Assembly (NCBI RefSeq): GCF_026339735.1
Contig: NZ_JAPEQG010000002.1
Span: 1,054,001 to 1,118,000, forward strand
Source of the DNA: Streptomyces sp. NBC_01669
GTDB taxonomy: Bacteria; Actinomycetota; Actinomycetes; Streptomycetales; Streptomycetaceae
Reading direction: 5' to 3'
DNA: 64,000 nt
Under the pieces are notes generated by a model. It did not search any database. It worked only from the letters and a program-made list of their open reading frames with translations, and had not been told where the DNA came from. Positions 44,302 to 53,654 of the stretch are shown piece after piece. Each line of letters begins with the position of its first letter. Position 1 is the first letter of the stretch. Both the position numbers and the translations under genes were made by a program.

Positions 44302-44577
44302 ATGCCTTACCAGGATCCCACCCCAGCCACCCACACGCCCAGCACCGCCGGTGACACCGACAGCAGGGTCGTGTCCTTTCGATGGCCTGGTAAGCCGGCC
44401 CTCTCGACGGGGGCCTGCTTCGCTTACGCCTTCTCCCTTGGCGGCGTCCTCGTCACCGGCCGAATCAGCGACCCGACCCGGGCCTGGCAACTCGTCGTCC
44501 TCGCCGTCACATCCATGGCATGCGGCGCGATCCTCACCATCACACAACGCACCCGCCGCCGCTCAGTTGGCAGCTGA
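44302..44577 (+). CDS. Small membrane protein
   Basis: A 91-residue protein from ATG 44302 with CAGGAG seven bases upstream. Residues about 1-25 are polar (MPYQDPTPATHTPSTAGDTD); two hydrophobic segments follow (STGACFAYAFSLGGVLVTG and WQLVVLAVTSMACGAILTI), and a basic tail ends it. Small two-helix proteins like this are frequent in Streptomyces plasmid transfer (Spd) regions. It lies upstream of parA-3. No named family. Confidence 0.55.
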   Translation: MPYQDPTPATHTPSTAGDTDSRVVSFRWPGKPALSTGACFAYAFSLGGVLVTGRISDPTRAWQLVVLAVTSMACGAILTITQRTRRRSVGS

Positions 44578-44953
44578 TACCTCGGTCGTCGACGGCCTGG
44601 CGGCCGCGAGGCCGCCGCCGTCCGGCCAGATCGCAAGCCTGCGCGCAGACCCTTCCGCCCGGCCTCCTATCCCGTTGTCGGGTAGGTGCTGGCCGCGCCA
44701 GAGGCGATGGCCGACAGCACGGCATCGTCCTCGGAGCACATCGAAGACCAACAGATGAACGTGGTCCTCCGTGTCGGATGGGGTGGAACAGCGCACGTTC
44801 CCCGCACCCATCCGGCGCCGGAACTGCGCGAAATCCGGCCGCCCTGCCGAGGCCAGGGCCCGTCAGGGCCCAGAGGAGACTGGGGCTGCCCAGACTTCGC
44901 CGGGGACAGGGCACACGTCATTACGCGGCGGTCACGCTCACGGAGCGGGTGGG

Positions 44954-44968
44954 TATTACGGCGTAATA
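44954..44968. promoter_or_regulatory. parS-like site 2, TATTACGGCGTAATA
   Basis: The same 15-base palindrome as at 42351-42365, 61 bases upstream of the parA-3 start codon: a natural place for a centromere or autoregulatory operator of the parA-3/parB operon. Confidence 0.75.
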
Positions 44969-45028
44969 CTTGGCGAAGCTACCGTGTTGATGCCACGTCT
45001 GATCGTGAACGTTAGTAAGGTATCTAGC

Positions 45029-46270
45029 ATGAGTTTGTCATCCCCAGGCAGCGACCGCGAGAAGGTCGTCTCCAAGATCCCTGTCGCACTGCAGCTGGAC
45101 CTGAAGATCAGGGCCGCCCAGCACGGCATCGACATTCAGCACGCCGTCGAAGCCGGCATCGAGGCCTGGCTTGGGCTCGGGTCCAACCTCGCCCCCATCG
45201 ACACGTCAGGCGCCAAGTCCTTCTCCACCTTCCTCCCTTCAGGCCAGTGGGACAGGTTCCGTGGCGACTGTGCCTCCCGCGGAGTCTCCATCATCCAAGG
45301 CCTCGCGCAGTCGGTGCAGATGTGGCTCGAGACCAATCCGGCTCCCACCGTGGTCCGCCCCGAGCACCCCAAGCGGGTCGTCGTCTGCAACCAGAAAGGC
45401 GGCGTCGGCAAGACTGCCATCACCGCGGGCACAGGTGAGGCCCTGGCTGAAGACTCCAACCAGCTCCACCCCGTGCGGATCTCCAAGCACTTCGCGGCCG
45501 CCCTGTCCGAGGACGACATTGACTCTCCCCTCGACTACGAGGACCTGCCGGGCCTCGGCCTGAGGGTGCTCCTGGTCGACTTCGACCCCCAGTGCCACCT
45601 CACCAAGCAGCTTGGCCAGGAGCCTCTGCCGCTCGAGGGCGACAGCCTCACCAAGCACATGGCAGGCGAGTCCAAGGGGCAACTGCGTGACCTCATCGTG
45701 CCGATAGAGGACTCCCGGTTCGGTGACCGCCTGCACCTCCTGCCCGCGTGCACCGACGCGTTCCTCCTGGACGTCAAGCTCTCCGGTGTCCGCGCCCGAG
45801 AGGCCGCTCTGGAAAGGGCACTGTCCGCTGTCGAGGACGAGTACGACGCGATCCTCATCGACTGCCCGCCCAGCCTCGGCCTGAGCATGGACGCCGCCGC
45901 GTACTACGGGCGCCGCCGCCCCGGAGAGGCACCTGGCAACTCCGGTGTACTGGTCGTGGTCCAGGCCGAGGACAGTTCCGCCGACGCATACGGGCTCCTC
46001 ACCTCGCAGATCGAGGACCTGCGCAACGACATGCACCTCGAACTCGACTACCTCGGCATCGTCGTGAACCACTACGACGCCCGACGCGGATACATCGCCA
46101 CCTCCTCCCTCGAGTCGTGGATGGACATAAAGGATCCCCGAGTAGTCGGAGTCATCGGAGACCTGAAGGAGCAGAAGGAGGCCGTGCGCGTGAAGCAGCC
46201 CTTGCTCGCGTACTCGCCCCGCTGTGACCAGTCCGTCGGAATGCGGGCCCTGGCCCGGGAGATCTCATGA
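45029..46270 (+). CDS. parA: ParA-family ATPase with N-terminal ribbon-helix-helix-like domain (module 3)
   Basis: A 413-residue partition ATPase of the larger type. Residues about 10-95 are an extra helical domain (VVSKIPVALQLDLKIRAAQH, FLPSGQWDRFRGDCASRGVS) resembling a DNA-binding ribbon-helix-helix. Residues 110-410 are the ATPase: Walker A NQKGGVGKTA, LLVDFDPQCHLTKQLG and Walker B ILIDCPPSLGLSMD. Like plasmid P1/SopA proteins, the extra domain may bind its own promoter. ATG 45029 has TAAGG upstream and codes MSLSSPGSDREK. It overlaps parB by four bases. The TATTACGGCGTAATA palindrome lies upstream. Confidence 0.92.
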   Translation: MSLSSPGSDREKVVSKIPVALQLDLKIRAAQHGIDIQHAVEAGIEAWLGLGSNLAPIDTSGAKSFSTFLPSGQWDRFRGDCASRGVSIIQGLAQSVQMWLETNPAPTVVRPEHPKRVVVCNQKGGVGKTAITAGTGEALAEDSNQLHPVRISKHFAAALSEDDIDSPLDYEDLPGLGLRVLLVDFDPQCHLTKQLGQEPLPLEGDSLTKHMAGESKGQLRDLIVPIEDSRFGDRLHLLPACTDAFLLDVKLSGVRAREAALERALSAVEDEYDAILIDCPPSLGLSMDAAAYYGRRRPGEAPGNSGVLVVVQAEDSSADAYGLLTSQIEDLRNDMHLELDYLGIVVNHYDARRGYIATSSLESWMDIKDPRVVGVIGDLKEQKEAVRVKQPLLAYSPRCDQSVGMRALAREIS

Positions 46271-47325
46271 GCAAGGCAGACAGGCTCGGCGCTGGTGCAT
46301 CGTTCGGACAGACGCAGACCATCAGCGCACGCCGCGCCGCGATCAACGCCAACACCAGCGCCCCGACGGAAGGAGCACCGCCCCCCGTCAAACTGCCCGT
46401 TGACGTGATCAGCCTGAACCCGGACAACCCGCGGTCCGAGCTCGGTGACCTGACGGACCTCAGCGCCAGTCTTCGCGACCACGGCCAGAAGACCGCGATC
46501 AGCATCATGGGCCGGTTCGCCTACCTCGAAGGCAACCCCGGGCGCGAAGGCGACCTCGAGCAGGACACCAAGTATGTCGTTATCGACGGCAACTCCCGCC
46601 TCGCCGCATCACGGGAGGCCGGCCTCACCGAGATCAAGGTGATGCTCGACGACGACCTCGGCAGCAACCCCGACGAAATACTGGAATCGGCCCTCGTCGC
46701 CAACATCCACCGCCAGGATCTCGATCACCTCGACGAAGCCAAAGCCCTCGAACAGCTGCTGAAGGTCCACGGCACACAAGAGGCGCTCGCGGCCCGACTC
46801 CACCGCTCACAGGGATGGGTGTCCCAGAGGCTCGCGCTACTCACCCTGACACCGCAGCTGAAGCAGAGGCTCCAGTCCGGCGAGGAATCAGCAGCCCTGC
46901 TGCGACGAGTCGGGAAGAAGAGGGCCGAGGAGCAGGAGGAACACCTGCGGCTGCTCAAAGAGAAGGAAGCGCAGGAAGCTGCCGACAAGAAGACTCGGGC
47001 AGAGCAGCGTGCCGCAAGCAGTCGCAAGCAGCAGACCCAGACTCCGCCCGCTGAGATCCCCCCGACCGAGAAGCCGTCCGGGCCGACGGCGAACCCCGCG
47101 CCTTCCCCCGATCATTACGCCGTAATAAATGGGTCCGCGTCCGGCGAGACAGCCGGAAGGGATCTGCCGAAGCCGCGAGATGAAGCCGGCGCTGCGGGAC
47201 GGCTGCCATCCCGTGATCCTGAGGCTCTGTCGGAGCTGATCATTGCTGAACTCGATGTACCGACGAGGCGGAAGCTCACCGAGCTGCTGGTGGACTACAA
47301 CCTCGAAGAGACAAAGAGGATGTGA
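46267..47325 (+). CDS. parB: ParB-family partition protein
   Basis: A 352-residue ParB. Residues about 40-150 form the ParB/Srx nuclease-like CTPase domain (LPVDVISLNPDNPRSELGDL, IDGNSRLAASREAGLTEIKV, LVANIHRQDLDHLDEAKALE). Residues about 155-200 are the DNA-reading helix-turn-helix (QEALAARLHRSQGWVSQRLA). A Lys/Glu-rich linker leads to a C-terminal dimerisation segment (SELIIAELDVPTRRKLTELL). The canonical GERR-type box is not obvious. Its gene contains a parS-like palindrome at 47114-47126. It pairs with parA-3 as a complete segregation system. Confidence 0.92.
   Translation: MSKADRLGAGASFGQTQTISARRAAINANTSAPTEGAPPPVKLPVDVISLNPDNPRSELGDLTDLSASLRDHGQKTAISIMGRFAYLEGNPGREGDLEQDTKYVVIDGNSRLAASREAGLTEIKVMLDDDLGSNPDEILESALVANIHRQDLDHLDEAKALEQLLKVHGTQEALAARLHRSQGWVSQRLALLTLTPQLKQRLQSGEESAALLRRVGKKRAEEQEEHLRLLKEKEAQEAADKKTRAEQRAASSRKQQTQTPPAEIPPTEKPSGPTANPAPSPDHYAVINGSASGETAGRDLPKPRDEAGAAGRLPSRDPEALSELIIAELDVPTRRKLTELLVDYNLEETKRM
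47114..47126. promoter_or_regulatory. parS-like site 3, ATTACGCCGTAAT (inside parB)
   Basis: Reverse-orientation core of the palindromes at 42351 and 44954, kept inside coding sequence (the HYAVIN codons). ParB loading sites within or beside parB are common. Confidence 0.6.
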
Positions 47326-47639
47326 GCTGAGCAGGCCTCAGCAGCCGGGGCGAAGTAGGAATCTGCGTTGCGGCCCCGCAACCCAGCCTATTGGCAGGGG
47401 AGCGGGGCCGTGACCTTGTGCGATCGCGTGCATGGCATCTCGCCCAGCTTTCCCGGTGGGCTCTCGGGGAGTGCGCCAGGTCCGCCTGTCGGCCGCTGCC
47501 CAGTTCCGCTCACACCCCCTTGTCAGCGCACGCTGCGCGGTCCCTCTTGGTTGACGGTCTGCGCTCGCTACGGCCTGAACAGACCCAGCACGCTTGCCCA
47601 TCGTGAAATTGTGAACCCGTACGGGACTTTGGAGTACTG

Positions 47640-49430
47640 ATGCAAGAGGGGCGCCAGCACGTGACCGCGGGGACAAACACGACGCCAGTGAAGCTCACCC
47701 GGGCTCACCGCATCTTGATCTCGGTCGTGGTCGCGGGCGCGGTCATCATCGCAGCCATCGGCTTTGCCGGTTCGTACGCGGCTGTTCGCGAACTCGCCGT
47801 CGCCAAGGGCTTCGGCGACTTCGCCTACGTCTTCCCGATCGGCATCGACGCGGGCATCTGTGTGCTGCTGGCGCTGGACCTGCTGCTGACCTGGATGCGG
47901 ATCCCGTTCCCGCTGCTGCGCCAGACGGCCTGGCTGCTGACCGCCGCGACGATCGCCTTCAACGGCGCCGCGGCCTGGCCGGATCCGCTGGGCGTCGGCA
48001 TGCACGCGGTGATCCCGGTGCTGTTCGTGGTCGCCGTCGAGGCCGCCCGGCACGCGGTCGGCCGGATCGCCGACCTCACGGCCGACAAGCACATGGAGGG
48101 TGTCCGTCTCACCCGCTGGCTGCTCTCCCCGGTCCCGACCTTCAAGCTGTGGCGCCGGATGAAGCTGTGGGAGCTGCGTTCGTACGAGCAGGTCATCAAG
48201 CTCGAACAGGACCGGCTGATCTACCAGGCGCGGCTCCAGGCCCGCTTCGGCCGCAACTGGCGCCGCAAGGCGCCGGTCGAGTCCCTGATGCCGCTGCGGC
48301 TGGCGAAGTTCGGCGTCCCGCTGGCCGACACCGGCCCGGCCGGGCTCGCGGCCGCTGGAATCCGGCTCCCGTCCGAACTGGAGCGCGTGGACGTGCGGCC
48401 TGAACTGCCCGCCGTACCGCAGCAGGCGGTGCAGGAGACGGTCGTCGACGTGGCGGAGCATCACGAGTTGTACGAGCCTGCGGCTGCGGAAGCGACGGCG
48501 GGGCACCCCGAGGTGGAGTCGACTCCGGAGCTGCTGCCACAGTTCGAGGGGGCATACGACCCGCACCACGACCCGTTCCCCGGCCCGGAGCAGATGGTCG
48601 TAGCCGGCAGTCCGGCAACTGGGCCCGATGGTGCTCAGTCGCTCATACCGGATGAGCCTGTTCTGCCGGACGTGGCGTACGGCGAGGCTGTCCAGGGATA
48701 TCTCGCACAGCACGGCGGAGTGTTCCCCAACGCCCGCCAGTTCGGACTCTTCCTCGCCCAGTACGGCGTCGTCGATCCCGTCACCGGTGGGGTACTGACG
48801 GAGGCGCAGCTCCGTCCGGTACTGCAGGACTTCAAGACCCACACTCCGCACCAGTCCGAACCGGCGGGGGAGCAGCCGGAAGACGAGGGCATTGGGCAGA
48901 CGGTGGTTGCACACACGACTGGTGCCCGGAGCGACCTGGCCGATGTCTCGGCAGGTATGGGCTCGTTCCCCGGATCTGCCACACCTGAGCCAACCACCAC
49001 CCCGCAGCCGCAGTCGTACGGGGCGGAGCCAGTACTGGCGTCAACCGCTTCGGCGGCCGGCGACGGCACCGTCGGTGGGGGAGTGCCGCGGCAGACCGCT
49101 CCCGGTGCCGGGGCAGCAGGCGCGGCCGTGGAGACGGAGCCGGGAGCATGGGAGGCATCCGTCACCGAGACGGGCGCAGCCACGGCACGGCTGCCCAAGC
49201 AGCAAACCCAGGAGCCCGACCTGGACCCCGTGCAGCAGCAGATCATCCTCGTTGCCGAGTGGCTGGCCGAGGCCGAGGAGGCCGGCAAGAAGCTTTCCGG
49301 CGCGGAGGTGGCCCGCCGCCTGGAGCTCTCTCCCAAGACCGGCCAGCGCCGTGTCAACGCGGCCGCCGAGTACCTGGCGGAGCAGCGCCGGCACCAGGGA
49401 CGTCCGCATCTCCGGTCGGTCAGCCGCTGA
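47640..49430 (+). CDS. DUF2637 (Spd-like) plasmid transfer/spread protein
   Basis: A 596-residue membrane protein. Four hydrophobic segments lie in residues about 20-150 (AHRILISVVVAGAVIIAAIG, FAYVFPIGIDAGICVLLALD, LLRQTAWLLTAATIAFNGAA, GMHAVIPVLFVVAVEAARHA), the DUF2637 domain found in Streptomyces plasmid and ICE transfer genes. A Pro/Glu/Thr-rich, probably disordered middle follows, then a C-terminal helix-turn-helix (KKLSGAEVARRLELSPKTGQ). DUF2637 proteins are thought to help intermycelial spread. ATG 47640 has TTTGGAG upstream. It is the only intact gene of the transfer block. Confidence 0.88.
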   Translation: MQEGRQHVTAGTNTTPVKLTRAHRILISVVVAGAVIIAAIGFAGSYAAVRELAVAKGFGDFAYVFPIGIDAGICVLLALDLLLTWMRIPFPLLRQTAWLLTAATIAFNGAAAWPDPLGVGMHAVIPVLFVVAVEAARHAVGRIADLTADKHMEGVRLTRWLLSPVPTFKLWRRMKLWELRSYEQVIKLEQDRLIYQARLQARFGRNWRRKAPVESLMPLRLAKFGVPLADTGPAGLAAAGIRLPSELERVDVRPELPAVPQQAVQETVVDVAEHHELYEPAAAEATAGHPEVESTPELLPQFEGAYDPHHDPFPGPEQMVVAGSPATGPDGAQSLIPDEPVLPDVAYGEAVQGYLAQHGGVFPNARQFGLFLAQYGVVDPVTGGVLTEAQLRPVLQDFKTHTPHQSEPAGEQPEDEGIGQTVVAHTTGARSDLADVSAGMGSFPGSATPEPTTTPQPQSYGAEPVLASTASAAGDGTVGGGVPRQTAPGAGAAGAAVETEPGAWEASVTETGAATARLPKQQTQEPDLDPVQQQIILVAEWLAEAEEAGKKLSGAEVARRLELSPKTGQRRVNAAAEYLAEQRRHQGRPHLRSVSR

Positions 49431-49439
49431 CCGAACCGC

Positions 49440-49860
49440 CCAGCGAGTGGCCGATGACCGAGGCCGGTCATCGGCCATCGTCATGTCCGTCCCCCGTCGG
49501 TCATGACCGATCCCCGACGGCGTGACCGGTGACCGATGGCTCTGTGACCGATCCCCGAGTCCGTGACCGGTGGCCGATCCGGGCCGCATCGGCCACCGGT
49601 CATGGCCGATCCAGCGCTCACCGGCCACCCCTGCGCCGTGACCGATCGACCGCCGGCCAGGCCGTTCCGCACCCGCTCACACCCAGGCTTACTCACCCAC
49701 TCGCAGGCTTGCCCGGGGTTGCATCGACCGGTCACCGGGGCTTGCCCAGCCCACGACAGGCTTGCCCAATCGGTCACAGACGGCTTGCCCGGTACATGGG
49801 CAAGCCTGTCACCTGCTCTTTCAGGGAGTCGGGCAAGCCCTGATGAGGAGAGTGCACGGC
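49440..49860. repeat. Non-coding array of TGACCGAT and GGCTTGCCC repeats
   Basis: The left part holds repeated (G/A)TGACCGATCCCCGA units (for example near 49503, 49530, 49543, 49639) with inverted ATCGGTCA copies. The right part holds GGCTTGCCC at about 49706, 49739, 49759 and 49782 plus inverted GGGCAAGCC at about 49798 and 49831. TGACCGAT continues into the next coding remnant (49987, 50033, 50106, 50118, 50163). The pattern suggests binding sites for a replication, transfer or partition protein. No gene is seen here. Confidence 0.7.
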
Positions 49861-49881
49861 ACGAGATCCGAAAGGAGATGT

Positions 49882-50770
49882 GCCGTGCTCACCCTGTCGC
49901 ACACCGCCCGTACCGTCGGCGGAATCTTTGACCGCCTGGACACCGAGTGGGCAGCCTGCGCGCAGACACCTTCGTCCAGGCCTCTGTGACCGATTGGCTG
50001 ATGTCCGACCACCTGGCCGACGACGTCGCGGCCGTGACCGATTCCTGGGTGCGCAATCTCGACCCCGCACAGCTGCTCGCCGGCCGTCGGCCGGCCGACG
50101 GCGTCGTGACCGATGCGCTGACCGATGCCGTACCGCGCGCCCTTCTGCACCGCGCCGCCGGCCGTGACCGATCGGCCACGCTGACCGCCCGCATCATCGT
50201 CCAGGCGATGATCCCGGCCGCGGTCCGCATGACCCGCGGCCAGGTCCGCCCCTTCGGTGGCCGCATCTTCGACGACATCGGCCACATGACCGTCGCCGCC
50301 CCCCTACGTCGTCACCCGCTCCGGGCGCATCCACACCCAGCCCGGCCGGCCGCCAACCTCGCCCTGGACGCCCTGCGACGGGTGTGCCGCGAACTCGCCG
50401 CCAACCGTGAGGAGCTCCGCGAAGACCTGGCTCTTGCCGGCGGCCTGGCCGACACCGAGCCGGGCCCGGCCGAGACCGCCCACGCATCCACGATGCGCTC
50501 CGCCGCGACCGCCGCCGGCCTCACCCCCGCCGGGCTCGCCAATGAAGCGGAGGCGAGCCGCGTACGCCTCGATCTGCTCGAGCTGGTCCTGGACGCGATG
50601 GAGGCCGGCACCCCTCGCCTGCCGACGGCCGAGCCATCGCCTGGCACTACACCACCGCCCCCGTCCCGGACACCGAGGCCGCCTCCCACTGCGGCACGCT
50701 GCCCGACGCCCAGCGCCTGGCAGCGCCGGCGCTCGCGCGCCGTGAACCGCCTGAAAGGCTTGCCCTTTAG
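49882..50770 (+). pseudogene. Plasmid-type hypothetical protein with multiple frameshifts
   Basis: A single ancestral protein can be pieced together from several frames: VLTLSHTARTVGGIFDRLDT, then VTDWLMSDHLADDVAAVTDS, VQAMIPAAVRMTRGQVRPFG, YVVTRSGRIHTQPGRP, ANLALDALRRVCRELAANRE and finally RAIAWHYTTAPVPDTEAASH up to the stop at 50770. Shifts fall near 49961, 50306, 50345 and 50628. It is a soluble protein found in Streptomyces transfer regions; function unknown. The density of shifts suggests decay or base-calling trouble in C-runs. Confidence 0.6.
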
Positions 50771-50791
50771 GCCGGCCCGCCCGCGGCGCAC

Positions 50792-51010
50792 ATGTTCCTC
50801 GTCACCGTCACCGTCACCGTCGCCGACGACGCGCTGGCCGGCAATGACGCCGCCCCGTCCGCGGTGTCGACTGCCCCGGCCCCCACCACCTTGGCCCGAG
50901 GCGCGCGCCGGCCCCGCACCCGCACAGCCGCCAACGCCCCCGTGGCGTCCGGTCTGCAGGCCCTGCTCGCCCGCCGCGCTGCATCGGCCCGAACCGACCG
51001 GGAGGAATGA
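50792..51010 (+). CDS. Small protein coupled to virB4-like gene
   Basis: A 72-residue, Ala/Thr/Arg-rich protein (MFLVTVTVTVADDALAGNDA ... LLARRAASARTDREE). Its TGA overlaps the ATG of the next gene (TGATG), with GGAGG inside its last codons, so it looks like a real member of the transfer operon. No family recognised. Confidence 0.5.
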   Translation: MFLVTVTVTVADDALAGNDAAPSAVSTAPAPTTLARGARRPRTRTAANAPVASGLQALLARRAASARTDREE

Positions 51011-52556
51011 TGCCTCTGCCGATCCGGCACGTCGTCAACAACCTCGTCTCCACCACCCACGGCGCCACCTGGGCCGTCTGGCACGTGGCGGCCGCCAACT
51101 ACTCCCACACGCCGGCCACCGCGAAGAAGCGCCGGCTCAAGTCGCTTGAGTCGCTGTTCAGGTCGCTCACCGGCGAGCCGATGCTCCTGTTCCTGCGCCC
51201 GCAGGGCGACCCGATCGCCGTCGTCCGCGCCATGGTCGCCGACGTCGACCTGGCGAAGTCGCCGCGCTACGAGCGCCTCGGCCACGCGGTCCTGGACCAG
51301 CTCGAGGAGATGGAGCTGACCGGCCGCACTGACTGGCTCGCGATCCCGCTGCCGGCCCTGTCCCGCAAGGACGCCACACTGTCCGCCCTCGGTGCCGCGA
51401 AGGCAGAAGTCGAGCTGCAGCTGGGACTGATGCCTGCCCCCATCACAGCCGTCGAGATCGAGCGGCGCACCGAGCACGCAACCGGATCCACGCGCAGTGG
51501 CTGTCCGGGGTCACCATGCGGCAGGCCATCGAGGCCGAGATTCTGTGGATCTACGGGCACAGTGCCCGCCGGGGGCTCGCCGAGCCATTCCTGCCCGACG
51601 GCACCGAGCAGGCCGTGCGCGGCCGCGGTCGCACGGTCGCGGCCCTGGGGAAGCTGCTGCTCGCCGAGGGCGGCGACGGCTTCAGCGAGCCCCGGACCGC
51701 ACCGGGCAACCCCTTCGAGCGGCGCTGTCCGCAGGTGTCCAGCGAGTGGGGCAATTCCTACCAGGCGCTGCTCGCCCTCTCCGAGATGCCACAGGTCTTT
51801 GCCCTGCCGGGCGCGGCCTCCCTGCAACAGCTCGACGATCTGGCCTACCTGGTCGGCTGGACCGCCCGCCTGGTCATCACCCCCGGCGCCAAGGCCGAAG
51901 CGAAGACCCGCAAGCGGGCCCGCCACCTGAAGGCTCAGGCCGCCGAGTATGTGGGCGCCCCGGCCGGCCCTCCTGCCTCAGCCCTCTCCTCGGATTTCGG
52001 GTCGACGGACTACACCTTCTCCCGGCCGGTGGGGGAGCAGACCAACCTGTGGCACGCCATGCTGCCCGGCTGCCGTACCCCGCGGGTGATGACCGGGTAC
52101 GCCCAGTACCTGCTCGCCCGCGATTTCGCGATGACCATGCCCTGGTGCGGTTCCCAGCTCCGCGACGAAAGAGGCGGTCTGTTCGGCCTGCAGCTGGCCT
52201 CCGGCGGCGCCCGCTCCGTCATGGCCGACCCCTCCCGAGACCCGAGGGAGAACGCGAGCGCGACCCTGGCGTTCATCGGTGAACTCGGGGCTGGCACATC
52301 CGTCGGTCTGAAGTCGGCCGTCTACCACGTCTCGCCCGCGGCCACCGGCAAGCCCAACTCACGCGGCCGGGCTGTCATCGTCAACCGCATCAAGGAGGAG
52401 GAATGGGCACGGTTCGCCAAGGCCTGTCCAGGCACCACCCAGGTCATCTGCATCGACCAGAGCTCCGTGCTCGCCCGCCGCGAGCGCGCAGTCGCCGAGG
52501 GCTGGCGGGACGAGATCGACGGACTCGACCTCACCCTCATCTTCGTGCGCAGCTAA
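51010..52556 (+). pseudogene. VirB4-like conjugation ATPase, N-terminal two thirds, disrupted
   Basis: Begins MPLPIRHVVNNLVSTTHGAT; a one-base loss near 51480 shifts the frame from EIERRTEHA to HAQWLSGVTMRQAIEAEILW, after which it runs to 52556. The region FIGELGAGTSVGLKS is where Walker A belongs: the invariant Lys of GxGKS is Thr. After TTQVICIDQSS the sequence departs from what is expected, and the Walker B part is found only at 53219. The intact protein would power DNA or protein transfer at a type IV secretion-like channel. With a frameshift, a lost Lys and a split, it cannot work. Confidence 0.75.
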
Positions 52557-52683
52557 CGCGAGCAGGGCCGACGGTTCCAGCGGACTGGTCCCGTCTCCCT
52601 GGGACTTCCTGCCGTTCCCTATCAGGAGCCCCAGCGAACAAATGGGCCAGCACAAGAGCGGCCTGCGCTGCAATAGTCAATGC

Positions 52684-53163
52684 ATGGATCGAGCACAGGA
52701 ACCGGCCGACAGGATGTTCCTGACAGTAGAAGAGCAAGAGGCTGTACACGCCGCTGTGGTCTCTGCTGGTGTTGACCGCTGGGCCGGCGGACAGCCATGC
52801 ACGTTCTACGCACTGCTCGCGCGTTGGGGCGCCGAAGTGGCGGGGGTGGAAGAGGGCTATTCATGGTGCGCGCCAGAGTTCGACAACGACATCTGGTGTC
52901 GGAGCGCGCTGGCGCGTGTCTGGCCCCTGTTGCCCCCACGCATCCAATCCATTTGGGAGCCCAGGCTCCATGAGCTCGATGATCGGTTCCGCGCCGCAAC
53001 GATCCAGTGGCCCGGCCGAGGCGATGACGAGGGACATTGGTGGAAGTGGCGCATCCCTCGACTGCTTGAGGCTGAAGCCGGAGACCCCTGTGAGCGAGGC
53101 TGGCCCTCAGGCTGGGACATGATGCCTTTCCCCAAGCCAGCCTCCGTTCAAGTGATCGTCTGA
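52684..53163 (+). CDS. Unrecognised 159-residue protein inserted in virB4-like gene
   Basis: MDRAQEPADRMFLTVEEQEA followed by CTFYALLARWGAEVAGVEEG and WWKWRIPRLLEAEAGDP: a Trp-rich soluble protein with no motif I can name. It sits between the two halves of the broken virB4-like gene, on the same strand, with lower GC skew than its neighbours. It may have arrived with whatever split that gene. Confidence 0.5.
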   Translation: MDRAQEPADRMFLTVEEQEAVHAAVVSAGVDRWAGGQPCTFYALLARWGAEVAGVEEGYSWCAPEFDNDIWCRSALARVWPLLPPRIQSIWEPRLHELDDRFRAATIQWPGRGDDEGHWWKWRIPRLLEAEAGDPCERGWPSGWDMMPFPKPASVQVIV

Positions 53164-53218
53164 AGAGCGAGTCGGGCGCATCGGCTCTCACTCATCGATT
53201 TGGTGCAGAGAAGGTCGA

Positions 53219-53600
53219 TGAACTCAACGCCCGCGGCGGCGAGGACACATCCGCCCGCAGCCTGCCCGCAAGCTCAAGGCCGTCGCCCGCAAGGACCTCG
53301 CTCGAGTTCGAGAAGGTACTCGGCCGCCCCCTGATGTACCTGATCGCCGCGGTGGCGCGCGAGACGGTCATGAAGGAGAAGTCCGAGTTCGGTGTCGCGG
53401 TCTTCGACGAGTGTTGGTGGCTCACCTCCAGCGACGAGGGCCTGGAGCTGTTCCTCGAGCTCATGCGTGACGGCCGTAAGCACTACGCGGCCGCGTAGGC
53501 CGGCAGCCACGACCCGCACGACATCGGGCCGGCCGACAGCGAGAAGGGCGCCATCATCCGCGGCCTCATCCCGCACCAGCTCCTCCCGCGAGGCTGCTGC
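53219..53600 (+). pseudogene. VirB4-like ATPase, C-terminal part with Walker B
   Basis: LEFEKVLGRPLMYLIAAVAR, ETVMKEKSEFGVAVFDECWW (Walker B, Asp-Glu) and LELFLELMRDGRKHYAAA lead to an in-frame TAG, then AGSHDPHDIGPADSEKGAII continues the family after the stop. It is the missing end of the gene at 51010-52556. Confidence 0.7.
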
Positions 53601-53654
53601 AGTACGGGCGCGTCATCGAAGGGGACTGCGCAGAGAAGTACGCCGATACCCGGC

